Assembly: GCA_947683625.1 (NCBI GenBank)
Contig: CANTUR010000125.1
Location: 62,001-126,000, forward strand
Reading direction: 5' to 3'
Source of the DNA: Mallotus nudiflorus
Taxonomy: Eukaryota; Streptophyta; Magnoliopsida; Malpighiales; Euphorbiaceae
DNA: 64,000 nt
This document shows, one piece after another, positions 49,691-61,635 of this stretch. The notes below the pieces were generated by a model. It was given only the letters and a program-made list of their open reading frames with translations. It did no database searches and was not told the origin of the DNA. The number at the start of each line of letters is the position of its first letter. Position 1 is the stretch's first letter. Both the position numbers and the translations under genes were made by a program.

Positions 49691-50164
49691 CAAAGATCAC
49701 TTAGTTACAAAGTGCAAAGATTGTGGCAAACAAAAACGAAGCGGCAATAACAACGCAAATGTGACAATGGCGAAACAAAAGGGCAAAATGCATTAGTTGA
49801 CAAGCACAAGGATATTTATAGAGTTACAGAAGGATCTGGAAACACGCCATAAATTTCCCTCATCATTGCTTTACTTCTCCCCACATCATTAAGGGCAATT
49901 TGGGAAAAGTAAAACCCACTAATCGAGTGGTCATTATGACGGTAGCCAAAACATCTCATTTTCTGACACACGAAAAGACGCATCGCTCATGCGATTCAAA
50001 TTTCAAATCCTTAGGAATTGAAGCGGCATAGCCATGCCTCAGCCCGCACGCATCTTTACTAGCTCTCTTTCTATTTACTCAGAGCTAGCATCTGAGCTAT
50101 ACTTTCGGTACATTCTGACTATCTAGCACTCAAGTTGCGCTTCTAATGCACCAGGATTAAGTCT

Positions 50165-50398
50165 AGTGACTGAAGCTGGCACACTCAGGTCGCTTCTATA
50201 GTACTAAGGTTTCGAGCATCTAAGCCTCAAGCATCTACGTACAGTGACTGAAGCTGGCACTCTCAGGTTACTTTTATAGTATTGAGGTTCTAAGCATCTA
50301 AGCCTCGAGCATCTAAGTTCAGTGACTGAAGCTGGAACCCTCAGGTCGCTTCTATAATACTGAGGTTCTGAGCACGTAAGCCTCATGTCCTTGCACCG
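50165..50398 (+). repeat. Three-unit 78 bp tandem repeat in the Tat 3' region
   Basis: Units start with AGTGACTGAAGCTGG at 50165, 50243 and 50321, exactly 78 bp apart, and contain GCTTCTATA-TACT-AGGTT and GAGCATCTAAGCCTC. Amplified tandem repeats between coding region and 3' LTR are known in Tat-group elements such as Retand. Confidence 0.85.
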
Positions 50399-50686
50399 AG
50401 CATCAAAACTCTAATGATGACTGGTTCCATCATGTCATTTTTACATGGACGGGTTAATCTATTGCATTCAATCTCGAAGATTTCGCTCTAAGGTTCAGAT
50501 GACACTTCAACAACATGATGGTTTCAAGACTTGGTACCGAGCTTTACTTTCTTCCTATGACGGAGGCTGGCCACCTCAGCTCACCCTTCTATGTCGCTGA
50601 GCAGTACCTAACTACTTTATTTCAATATGGAGGCATAAATGCTCTATTCTACTTGGATACGATGGACATAAATATCCGAATATACC

Positions 50687-50701
50687 TATAGGGGGGACTC
50701 T
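50687..50701 (+). other. Polypurine tract of the Tat element
   Basis: ATAGGGGGGACTCT lies directly before the 3' LTR start TGATTCC at 50702. Confidence 0.75.
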
Positions 50702-51106
50702 TGATTCCGCCTATATATATTCCTGTTTAATTAAAGGGTTTTTATTTTCTGAATAGGGTTACTCGGACAAGGAAGGTAGCAAAATCCGTTCATGGAAAGG
50801 ACTCTACTCCGAAGAGGAATCCTAAACAAAGCAGGAATACTCTCCTACTAGGATTAGGATTCCTATCTCACAAGGAATCCTACTCCTTTCAGGTTTAAGC
50901 ATACTATAAATAGGACCCCATACCTCTCATTCTACATTATCTCATTCTTTCATATCTAATTGTTCCTTACTCTTTATACAAACCCTCTCTCTTTGTTCTT
51001 CGAATTAGGCATCAGAGTGTTTGTGGGGACCCTCTCCACCTCTCACCTTGCCCTCTGTTCATTGATTGTAGGTCTTAAGCTTAAGAGTTCCGAAAATAAG
51101 TTATCA
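50702..51106 (+). repeat. 3' LTR of the Tat element
   Basis: Aligns throughout with 39740-40146 and ends GTTATCA. The TATA box is near 50908. Confidence 0.9.
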
Positions 51107-52447
51107 CCAATTATTTTCCAAGAGGCCATAATACTAAAAACAACTACACAAAAATGAAACACAATTACACAAAAATTTATCATCAATTGACATTTACCTT
51201 CTCGCTTTATTAATGGTGTCTAAATGTGGCAACTAAAGAAGAATTTTCTGAAATCTTTGGTAATTTCTTAGGAAATTTTACAATAGACAAATATATCAAA
51301 TAAAAGATGAAGAACTATATCGTTATATAGCACATCCACACCCTCAATAGATTTTATATTAGATACACAGATCATAAACTAATGACGAGCAACATTAACA
51401 CATTGAGAATTATGTGCTTACAAATTATTGTTTGAATATGACAAATACTTCAAAAAATTTTCTATTATCTTAGTAATTTCTCAAGAAATTCTATAAAGTT
51501 GGCAAAAATGATTTATGCATATATTATAAGGCTCAAAATTGAAATTGGTATCATGTTTTATTATGATCAAAGAAAAACGAGTGGAGAAAAAAATAGTAAT
51601 GGAAGACTTTACTTGTATGGTTTTTAGTTGACCTGACCATTGAAATTGAAGGAGTAATTAAAAGGTTATGAGGTAGGCAATGTTTTCATTGGTGGAAATA
51701 AAAATGTGAAAGCTAGAAAATTAGGAAGAAAAATGAAAACAATTGGCAAATAGATTATAATAGTGGTGAGACAATAAAACTAATTATTGTACAGGATACA
51801 TAATGAAAGATTCTAACAACAAACTTTCTTAATGTTCTAGGTGTTTATTGAGCCTAAAGCCCTCCTTTCTAAATTTAAAAACAAAAATATCAAAAAAACC
51901 ATTATTCTCAAGAAAAAATCAAAATTTTAATGGTTTGAAAAAAATATTTGAGTGATTTAAATAGAAAAATATGTAGTATATAAATATTTTTAGAATTTGA
52001 GTAGTATTAAGATATTTATAATAGTATTTTAGTTAAAAAATTATATTAATTAAATATGGTAGATATTTTATTTTTAATAAAAATTAGAATATTTAATAAT
52101 TTGACAGAATAGGTTTTAAAGTGAATATTTAAACATGAAAATAGACATTTAACAAATTTTTGATTTAATAACTTTAGAGATCAATGTCTAATACATATAT
52201 AGATTATTGCACTACTTCCATAATACTAATTATTATTAGCCACTTTCTTTTATATTTTACCTTTTTTTTAGTAATTAATTAATTTAGTGTCCCTTTATTT
52301 CATATTTAAAAAAAAGGAAAAGAAAAACCCTGCAAACCTCACGCTACATTGTTCAGTTCCCATTCAAGTTGATGTACTTGTTTCTACTACTTAATTGTCT
52401 GCTTTTGAGCTTTCTTTTTTTCTTATCACTATTCGTTCCTTTTGAAT
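51107..52447 (+). promoter_or_regulatory. 5' flank of R-gene copy 2
   Basis: 51430-52190 aligns with 60890-61635 and 62180-62880 (shared for example TTTCTCAAGAAATTCTATAA and TCAAAGAAAAACGAGTGGAG). It ends with the shared TTGCACTACTT block at 52207. No gene lies inside. Confidence 0.65.
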
Positions 52448-52852
52448 ATGGCAGTGGTTGATGTCTTTATTTCTGAAGTATTGGAGACGTTAATTTCTAG
52501 CATTTATTGCAAGGCAGAGCAAAAGGTTAAGCTTGTTGTTGGTGTCTTGAAAGATGTGAAAATGCTCACTAACAATCTCCACTCTATCCAAGCTAGGCTA
52601 TTTGATGCAAAAAAGAGCCAACTGAAGGAGGAGACAGTCAAACTATGGCTCTGAAGGATGAAAAACATAATGTACGACATTGATGATGTTTTGGACGACT
52701 GGAGCACTGAACTTCTAAAATAAAAAATTGAAGGAGATTATTATGAATATGCTCCCAAGTCTAAAAGAGCTAAGGTATGTTCTTCTTTCCTTTCCTCTCT
52801 CTTTTTCTTTCGTGAAGTTGGTTTCCGCAATGATATTGCTGTTAAGATAAGA
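52448..52852 (+). pseudogene. CC-NBS-LRR copy 2, coiled-coil part
   Basis: The coiled-coil domain starts at 52448 and matches copies 1 and 3 (VVDVFISEVLETLISS, LTNNLHSIQARLFDAKK). CGA has become TGA at 52652-52654 and TCA has become TAA at 52721-52723. At 52852 the gene is cut by a Reina element and continues at 58337. Confidence 0.9.
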
Positions 52853-53384
52853 CGACATAACGGAAGCCTAGAAAATTGGATAAATACTGCTTGACGTTGA
52901 ATCACGCATGGTTATCGTCTAACAATCTTTTATGACCTGTTGATTTACGCACAAATGCCAGAAAATAGGCATAAATAATCATTGATTCACACAAAAGAAT
53001 ACCAAATATTGGAAAAATATAAATTTGAGTTATTAATTCAACAAAAACCGTCCTCAAACAATCCCAAAGAGACAAATAAATAGAGTTCAGGAAAAAACCC
53101 TAAAAACAAAAAAAAGGAAGAAAAGACTAAAAAAAATCCTAAAAAGGAACATAAACTTTTAAGCCAAATTTAGGGGCCTAAACAAAGGAATTTGGGCCCG
53201 AACATGAGTTGCTATAGACATTGTTTGTAGCACCCATTATAGGGCTCTGAGTTAGCTTTGATTTAATATATTATGGGCCTTGTGGTTTAATCAGGGTCGC
53301 CACAACCATCCATTTGAACCCCAAGTGCATACGCACACTTTGTCAAATCTATCCATAAATGACAATGTAGCCTCATCCACATCA
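52853..53384 (-). repeat. 3' LTR of the Reina element
   Basis: Aligns with 57810-58336. The first base on the + strand is C instead of the expected T. Confidence 0.9.
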
Positions 53385-56300
53385 TTCCCCCCAGGTGACA
53401 GTAAATTCGGCCTCATATTTGACACAACATCATCTTTAGAAGAACAGCCATTGAAGGGAATTAGGTGTTTAATATTAAATACATCTGTCGTGCAAATATG
53501 GCTATGCAGCTTTAGACGATAAGCATTGAAATTGATCTTCTCCACCACTTCAACTGGACTAATCTTCCTGGTAGATAGCTTATTGTACTCCCATGCTGAA
53601 AATCAATCTTTGGTCAGGACTGCCCACACAAAATCACCTACCTCGAACTCTAAAGGTCTGCATATCTGATCTGTAATTTGCTTGTACTTAGAATTGGCAG
53701 CAGACATATTGTCAAAGACTGTCTTGTGCATATCTTACAAGCCTGAAACAAAATCTGTTGCTTTCCCATCGACTTTTTTCTTGCTAGGCAGGGGCATCAA
53801 GTCAAAAGGACCTCTTGGCTGAATGGAATAAACAGCCTAAAAAGGACTGAATCATATGCTGCAATTAACAGCGTGGTTGTGAGCGAATTTTTCCTGACAT
53901 AGCTTCTGATCCTAACCCTTCACATAGTTCCCCACTAGACAACGCAACAGGTTGCTTAATGTCATGTTCACCACTTCAATTAGCCCATCTGTTTGAGGGT
54001 AATAGGCACTGCTGAAATTCAGTTGCGTATTGAGCATCTTCTAAAGGCTTTGCTAGAAATGATTGAGGAAACATGTATCTCTATCAGAGATAATGGATGT
54101 AGGCAACCCATGCAGACGATACATATCCCGAAAGAATAATTGTACCATACTTACTTCATCTGTAGTCTTCTTGTAAGGAATAAAATGAACCATTTTAGAA
54201 AATTTATTAACAATAATAAAGATGGAGTCATTACCTTGCTACGTTCGCGGTAATCCCAATACAAAGTCCATGCTAATAGCAACTCAAGGTTAAGAAGGGA
54301 TTGGTAAAGGCATATAGAGCCTTGCATTTGTGGCTGTCCCTATAGAGATTTGATAGATTTTGTACCTCTGCACGTACTTCTTAACTTCTTTGCCAACTGA
54401 AGGCCAAAAGTAGGAGGCCTGGATCAATTGCAAAGTTCTATCTTTGCCAACATGCCCTTCTTCATGCAACTCCCTTATAATCTACAAGCGAAGGCTACAG
54501 TCGAGGATACACAACTAATTACCCTTAAATAAAAATCCATCCTGCAGTAAAAACTCTATCTTCCTCCAAGCCTGCACATCTTGTATCACTATTGAAAAAT
54601 AAGGGTCAAATGAAAGCATATCATGAAAAGAATCAAACCCAGACACCTTAACTCTCATGGCCCCCAATAAATAATTTCTACGACTCAAAGCATCAGCCAT
54701 TTGATTAGTGACCCTAAACTTATATTTCACCATATAAGTGAACCGCTCCAAATAGGCCACCCATCTTGCATGGCGCGGTGACACCTTATCTTGCTGGTGT
54801 AGGTGCCTCAAAGAATCATGGTCTGTGTACAAAACAAACTCCCTATGAAACAGATAATGATGCCAATACCTTATTGCTTGCATAACTGCATAAAACTTAA
54901 GATCATAAGTATTGTAATTGAGTTTTGAACTAGATAATACCTCACTAAAGAAAGCCATAGTCTTGCCATTCTGACTCAAGTCTACCCCAATGCCCACCTT
55001 GGAAGCATCTGTATGTAACTCGAAAGGTTGAGAAAAGTCTAGCAGCACCAAGATTGGAGCGGTTGTAAGGCGTTCTTTAATCAAATTAAATATTTTCTTT
55101 GCCTCATCTGTCCATTCAAGCCTACTGCCTTTCATACAATCTGTGATTGGTGCCATTATGGTGCTAAAATGAGCAATGAACTGCTTATAAAAGGATGCCA
55201 GGCCATGGAAACTCTACACTTCTGTCAAGGTTATTGGTTTAGGCCACTTTTTTATTGCTACCACCTTTGCTACATCCACCTTCAAACCAGTTCTTGAAAC
55301 CACATACCCTAAAAACAACACTTTGGGGGTCATAAAAACACACTTCTTCATGGCAACGTGGAATTTCTCTATGTGTAATACATTGAAAACCTCTCTAACA
55401 TGTTGTATGTGCTCATCAAGGTTAGCGCTAAATATTAGGATAGCATCAAAGTACACCACAATAAATCTGCCAATAAAAGGCCAAAATAACTGATTTATGA
55501 CATGCATAAAAGTACTAGAAGCATTAGACAAACCAAATGGCATTACAAGCCATTCATATAACCCCTCTCTAGTCTTAAATGCTTTTTTACATTCATCCCC
55601 AAGTCTCACATGAATTTGATAATACCCACTTTTCAAATCAAGTTTAGTGAAAATAGTAGCACTACTAATCTAATCAAGCAAATCATCTAACTGAGGAATG
55701 AAAAATTTGTACCTCACAGTAATTTTATCGATGGCTTTACTGTCCACACACATATGCCATAAGCCATCTTCTTTTAGGTGTCAAGAGGGTAGGTACCACA
55801 CAAGGACTCATGCTTTCTCTAATGTGACCTTTTACTAACAGCTCTTCCACTTGTCGACACAATTCCTCATGCTTACTAGGATTCATCCCATAATATGGTT
55901 TGTTGGGCAAGGCTGCTCTAGGCACCAAATAAATATGGTGTTGAATGTCACGTAAAGGTGGTAATCCTTTGGGTAACTCTTCAGGAAATAGATCACCAAA
56001 TTTTGCAATAAGTGGAGCGACAGCCTTTGGAACATGGGTTAAGTCAGTCACTTCCCTCCTTACTAGCATATACCCTATGTTCGACTCTTACAACTCCTCA
56101 TCAAATTGGGCCAAGGGCAGTAGTGTATTGACTCCAATTCCAAAACCTTCTTGCTTAGGCTTCTTGAACACCTATATACTAGGCATCAATACAATTTTAA
56201 CCGCCTTAAACATAAAACTATATGTGTTAGTTCACCTATTATGAGTAACATCCCTATCATACTGCCAAGGCCTTCCTAAAAGCAAGTGGAATGCATTCAT

Positions 56301-57727
56301 GGCAACAACATCATACCAAACAGTATCTTTATATTTTAGACCAATTAAAAAAGGAATCAAGGCACGCTTAGACACTGAAACTTTATTGCCTTTTTTAAGC
56401 CAAGCTAGCTTGTAGGGCTTAGGATGTTTCTCGGTCTAAATTTTTAATTTTTGGACAGCCTCATCAGACATAATATTTTCAAAACTTCCACCATCAATCA
56501 TAAAACGACATACCTTATTCTAGATGGTATAGGTAGACCGAAATATGTTGCTCCGTAGTCACTCATTCTTGTTTGTAGCCCTTGGAGATAGACAAGATCA
56601 CCTAAACATTAGTGACACACCAACATCTCTTTCCAGTTGCACTTCTTCAGTTCCTTCATCATCATATATTGCTACACCTTCAATCTCGACTACATCCTCA
56701 TCAAAGTCATCTGTTTCGTTGAACAAGGTTTTTTTAGTAGTAGTTTTTTTACATTCAGCTTGACTATGACCAGGTTCACCACAATTGAAGCACTTCATAC
56801 CACTGCTACTAGCTACTCTATTAAATGGACTAGTTGTTCTATTAAATTGCCTTAACCCGCTATTCCTAACTGCTATTTTGGTTACACCACCATTGCTATT
56901 AGTACCAACATTTGAACCTCCAACAGTAGAAGTACGACGTGATTGCTTCTCTACCATTAACGCCCTCTGATGAGCCGTTGAAACAGACATAATATCAAAC
57001 AGGTTAACAGTATCCTAAATCTACAATTTCAAGCCTCCAATATATCGTGACACCAACTGGTCCTCCGTCTCCTGTATTTCATTCCTAGCAATTAGTTTGT
57101 AAAATTTAGTGGTATATTCATCTACCGACTTCAGGCCCTGTTTCAAATTCTGTAACCTCTGATACATCAACCTCTGATAATTATATGGTAGGAAGTTGGC
57201 TCACATGTGTTTCTTTATCTTCTCCTTCCCTAACCTGGTGCGAGTCAACTTTAGTTGCTGCCACCATGTTGTAGCTCTCCCCCATAATCTAGTTGCCACC
57301 AAAGGTACTCGTTTATTGTGAGGTACTCCCTTAAATTCTAAGATCTCCTCAACCATCGCTAGCCAATCAAAGAACTCTTCAGGTTGAAGGCTGCCATGGA
57401 ATTCTGAAATTCAGTTTGCATTCCAGACTCTCAACATCGTCTGTCTTCTTCCGCAGCAGCCCTTCTATGTTTGCACGGTACTTCTTCTTCATACTTGTCC
57501 TCCTCTTCATCAGAACTCTTATTTACACGAGCCCTATGACGGTTGTGATAGTTTTGGTTATTGGTAGTTTCGTTATGGTTGATTATTAGGGCAGCTATCC
57601 TCTCATTCATCTGCTCCACCATCTGCCCTATTTGCCCCATCGTCTGCCTAAGTTGTCCTATTGCTTGCTTAACATGCTTGAACTGTTGCTCAGCCCAACG
57701 GATCAGCCTTCTGCTCGTAAACCTCAT
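53385..57727 (-). pseudogene. Gag-Pol of the Reina element, broken
   Basis: From 57727 down: Gag with a Gln-rich helix, a CCHC knuckle CFNCGEPGHSQAEC near 56790, a protease region, the pre-RT EELPKGLPPLRDIQHHI (55990), RT with MKSGYYQIHVRLGD and LYEWLVMPFGLSNAS (55636-55530), RNase H (55156-54700) and integrase with HEEGHVGKDRTL, MDFVLGLPR, IISDRDTCF and YYPQTDGLIEVVN (54450-53950). The RT active site reads YFDA in place of YFDD, so one catalytic Asp is lost besides many stops. Confidence 0.88.
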
Positions 57728-57809
57728 TCAGGTGCTATTGTTGTCTTCTTCATGCCATTTTTTTTATTTATATAAAACCCTAGAAATGTTCGTCAACTTT
57801 GATACCAAC

Positions 57810-58336
57810 TGACATAGCAGAAGCCTAGGAAATTGAATAAATACTGCTCGACGTTGAATCGTGCACGACTATTGTCTAACAATCTTCTATAACTTGTTGA
57901 TTTGCGCATAAATACCATGAAATAAGCATCAATAATCATTGATTCACACAAAGAAATATCAAATATTAGAAAAATATAAATTTGATTTATTAATTCGACA
58001 AAAATCATCCTCAAACAACTCCAAAGAGACAAATAAATAAAGTTTAGGGAAAACCCTAAAAACAAAAAAGGAAGAAAAGACTAAAAAAAAATCCTAAAAA
58101 GGAACACAAACTTTTAAGCCAAATTTAGAGGCCTAAACAAAGAAATTTGAGCTCAAAGATGGGTTACTATAGACATAGTGTGTAGCATTTGTTATAGGAC
58201 TCTGAATCATCTTTGATTTGATATATTATGAGTCCTGTGATTCAATCGGCGTCGTCACAATCATTTTGAAGTTCAAATACGTACACCCACTTTATCAAAT
58301 CCATCCATAAATGACAATACACACTCATTTACATCA
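57810..58336 (-). repeat. 5' LTR of the Reina element
   Basis: Starts TGACATAGC on the + strand and ends ACATCA just before the TAAGA repeat. Confidence 0.9.
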
Positions 58337-58467
58337 TAAGAGAACTAAATGAAATTATGGACGTCATCGCCAAACAGAAAATTAATTATAACTTTCTTCC
58401 AGTGGAAGGTAATGGACGAGTTGAACGTGTTATGACTACCCCTGTTGTTAATATACCTGAAGTAAAA
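58337..58467 (+). pseudogene. CC-NBS-LRR copy 2, fragment after the Reina element
   Basis: It continues the gene (IRELNEIMDVIAKQ, NYNFLPVEGNG) up to the position of PEVK before the P-loop. At 58463-58467 (TAAAA) it passes directly into the R-gene 3' flank, so the whole NB-ARC and LRR part is deleted. Confidence 0.88.
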
Positions 58468-59159
58468 ATATTTGATTTTTCTAAAAAATAAAAAATTAAT
58501 GTAAATTTTTTTTATTATTTATAATGATAGTTAAAAGTGTTTATTTAATATTTTTATTTTTATTTTTATAAATTTATATAATAAATTGATTTATAAGTTA
58601 TAACTTTTTTTTTAATTTTTATTGATACATAAAAAGTTAAAATTTTATATAAAATGTTTAAAAATTAATTTTTAAATTTATTTAAAAGTGGTATAATTAA
58701 AACTTGAGAATATTTGTTAAAAAATTAAAAAATTATCAAATTTATTTTATAGAAATTTAAAAATAATTTTTAAAAATATAATTAGATCATTCAAATAAAA
58801 TTGGATAAAATTAATATAATTTATAAGGTTGAAGGAGTAAACTGAAAAGATTTTCAAAATAGACCATTTTTTTTTATTCTAATTTCTAAATTTTTAAATT
58901 TTGTTCAATTTAAATCATAAGTTCACCTTAAAAATAGAGAAAATTACAGAAAAAATAGAAAATTTTCTATTTAATTTTAAAAATTTTGTCTCATATATTT
59001 TAAATTTGACATAAATTGAATATAATTACTAACTTATAAATATTTTGAATGAATCAGTTAAAAAATATAAATTTTGGAGCAAATTAAATTTTATTAAAAG
59101 GTTAATTGGGCTTATTTATCAAATTTATCAAATTAATGGATAAATTAATTAAAAAGTTA
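58463..59159 (+). repeat. Duplicated R-gene 3' flank, copy B
   Basis: Aligns with 38705-39480 with small insertions and deletions. It is interrupted by the LINE-derived insertion and continues at 60642. Confidence 0.8.
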
Positions 59160-59233
59160 TTATTTTTATTTTTTGAAACTAAAATGATGAAATTCATTAA
59201 CTGAGATCAAAATGTAACAGAGGAACAAGAAAA

Positions 59234-59760
59234 CTGGGAATATTTTCATCCCAATAAATTAATTAAACTAGCTCTACCTAGCTCATGGGCAACTTGATCA
59301 GCCGTTCTTCTAACAAAACAGAACTCAACTTGCAAAATATCATGAACTAACTGCATACAATCATCAAGCAGTAGTCCAAAAGTAGAAACATAATCATGAG
59401 GAGATTGCAGAGCTTGGAAGACAGCAAGAGCATCCATTTCAACAAAAACTCGACTCCAACCTTAGTTCTTAACCCAACTTAGTGCTTCCCTAACACCCAT
59501 TAATTCAGTCATTGTTGGATTGAAACTTCCCGAAATTGAGGCACAATGAGCTGCAAGAACACTACCATCATCTCTTCTAGTCACCATTCCAAAGCTTGAT
59601 CTGTTTGAAGCCTGAAAATTCGCTGAATCGACATTAACCTTAAGCCATCCAAGAGGAGGCTTACGCCAACTGACAACCCCATTGCTGTCACTACTTAAAG
59701 GATCAGATATGAATTTTGAAGATTGTGCAGACAGCCATAGCTGAAGACGAACACCAGCAA
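59234..59760 (-). pseudogene. LINE ORF2 C-terminus, RNase H domain
   Basis: Minus-strand frame: WRKPPLGWLKVNVDSANF, GMVTRRDDGSVLAAHCAS, TELMGVREALSWVK, then one TAA and VFVEMDALAVFQAL, FCFVRRTADQVAHELGRAS, ending at 59246. These are the strands, the catalytic Asp and Glu positions and the final helix of the RNase H-like domain that ends plant L1-type ORF2. Only one stop breaks it. The same plan is seen in some host proteins, but the A-rich tail and target duplication favour a LINE. Confidence 0.75.
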
Positions 59761-60296
59761 AATCAACTAATTAACGGTGGAAGAAAAGCAGGGATGGAAG
59801 TGTAGGAAAACAAGTGTAAGATTAAACATGCATTTAAGTTGTGTGCATATGTATGTATATATACAGACAGAATTTCATAGAAGCACGTAAATAACTAAGA
59901 AACCAGCATCCAAATAAGCTTCTTCGACATGAGAAAACAACAAAGTAAATAGATAATTTAATTATGTCATGCATGATCTTTGCAAGCAAATACTCCCCAG
60001 CGGCTGAGATTCTACTTTCATAGTCTCGTTTCTATTTGAAAAGCGTTGTTATTTTTCAAGATGATAACGTCCACTCGAACCCCTATTGCAAGTCGAAATA
60101 AATCATAGTCCACAAGCACATGAATCTTATCAGAACACAGGATGTTTAGGCAAATAGTAATCGTGAAGCACAGTTAACGCGCATATTATTTCCCTTCGGA
60201 CAGTCATCATTGAACAACTGTGTTAACAACAACGCTACCAAAAATAATTTTGTCAGATCCAAATATATCGGCGACTTCATGTTCCCCATGTCCTCC

Positions 60297-60300
<4 letters not shown>

Positions 60301-60357
<57 letters not shown>
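60301..60357. repeat. CA/TA microsatellite
   Basis: Fifteen CA units (60301-60330) are followed by about thirteen TA units. Frames reading only Thr-His or Ile-Tyr here are artefacts. Confidence 0.97.
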
Positions 60358-60641
60358 CATCATCATTCATCAGGAAGGGATTTAAATACTGTAGATCAAT
60401 ACCATACAGCAGGAAAGCAAAAGCCAGGCAATATTATAAAATACTTTTGCGGTTCTGCCCGCTCTATTAGACTCTAGATACCAGTAATCTAGAGAAAAAA
60501 AAAAAAAAAAAAGCCAGTGCAATGTTATGTTATGGGTAGATATGCGTACGAGCTAGCTGGTAATTTCATTACTGCTGTTGAGATTGATTTGATGGATTGG
60601 GGACGACCCTTGACCATCTACGTGCATGGCGGATCAACTAT

Positions 60642-61635
60642 TTAAAAAGTTAATTTATGAACTAATTATCTATTACATCTAAGTTTAAGAGACAAATTAA
60701 CACTTTAATATAAAATTAAAGCTAAGCTCACTGGTGCTAGGGTCATTATAATTGAGAATTTTTTTCTTTGATGATGGAAAATTAAAAATAAAAAAAAATC
60801 TTTTTTTTTTAAAAAAAAATTAAATAAGGGAACCTTGTGAGGAAATTATATGAAGGGATAAAAGATAGGTGGAAATAAAATGTGAAAAATTGTTTGAATA
60901 TGATAAATATCTCGAAATTTTTTTTAATATCTGAATAATTTCTCAAGAAATTCTATAAATTTGGCAAAGATGATTTATGCATATATCATAAGGCTCAAAA
61001 TTGAAATTGTTATCATGCTTTATTATGATCAAAGAAAAACGAGTGGAGAAAAAAAAAACAGTAATGGAAGGCTTTGGTTTTTGAACACTAGTTGAGTGGG
61101 TTTTAGTTGACCTGACCATTGAAATTGAAGGTGTAATACGAGGGTAGGCAATGAAAGGTTGGTGGAAATAAAAATGTGAAAGTTAGAAAATTAAGGAGAA
61201 ATTGAAAACAATTGGTAGATAGATTGCGATGGTTGTGGGACAGTGAAACTAATTATTTTACAAGATACATAGTGGATGCTGCTAACAATAGACTTTTTTA
61301 ATGTTCTAGACGTTTAATGAGTTTAAAGCCCTCTTTTTCAAGTTTAAAAACAAAAATCTCAAGAAAACCATTATTCTTCGGAAAAAAAATAAAAATTTTA
61401 ATGGTTTGAAAAAATATTTGAGTGATTTAGATAGAAAAATATGTAGGATATAAATTTTTTTAGAATTTGAATAATATAAAGATACATATAATAGTATTTT
61501 AATTAAAAATTATACTAAATAAATATGATGAATATTTTATTTTTAATAAAAATAAAATATTTAATGGTTTAACAAAATAAATTTTAGAGTAAATATTCAA
61601 ATATGAAAATAGACATTTATTAAAATTTTAACTTT
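60642..61635 (+). repeat. R-gene 3' flank and gene-less 5' flank
   Basis: 60642-60890 continues 3' flank copy B. 60890-61635 is the 5' flank also seen before copies 2 and 3, but it stops before the TTGCACTACTT block and has no gene. The junction at 61636 leads into a LINE fragment. Confidence 0.7.

Larger units (their letters stand above)
39740..51106 (+). mobile_element. Tat-lineage Ty3/gypsy element, old and broken
   Basis: LTRs 39740-40146 and 50702-51106 differ at roughly one base in ten by eye, mostly transitions, so the insertion is much older than the Tekay one. Target repeats TCAGT and CCAAT match only partly; the related flank near 61240-61256 shows the likely unoccupied sequence. 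Order: Gag, protease, RT, RNase H, a second RNase H, integrase, antisense ORF, tandem repeats. The second RNase H and the Gag type assign it to the Tat lineage. Nearly every frame has stops. Confidence 0.9.
52853..58336 (-). mobile_element. Reina-clade chromovirus inserted in R-gene copy 2
   Basis: The 5,484 bp element is flanked by TAAGA on both sides (52848-52852, 58337-58341). The LTRs are 52853-53384 and 57810-58336 and differ at many sites. A primer site for initiator tRNA-Met (TTGGTATCAAAG on the coding strand, 57796-57808) and a purine tract next to 53384 are present. The small size and RNase H wording (YWHHYLF, TDHDSLRHLHQQ) fit the Reina clade. All frames are interrupted. Confidence 0.92.
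59160..60641 (-). mobile_element. LINE-derived retroposed insertion
   Basis: TTAAAAAGTTA at 59149-59159 and 60642-60652 flanks the insertion, and the related site at about 39460-39475 is unoccupied. On the minus strand the insert ends in an A-rich tail, as target-primed retroposition leaves. The RNase H end of a LINE occupies its first 600 bp; the remainder (59780-60641) is unassigned and may be a separate addition. Confidence 0.7.

Noticed and set aside
50165..50398. CRISPR-like regularly spaced repeats
   Set aside because: The units are contiguous 78 bp tandem repeats without unique spacers, inside a plant retrotransposon.
60146..60470. Frames across the CA/TA microsatellite
   Set aside because: Di-residue runs come from the repeat itself.
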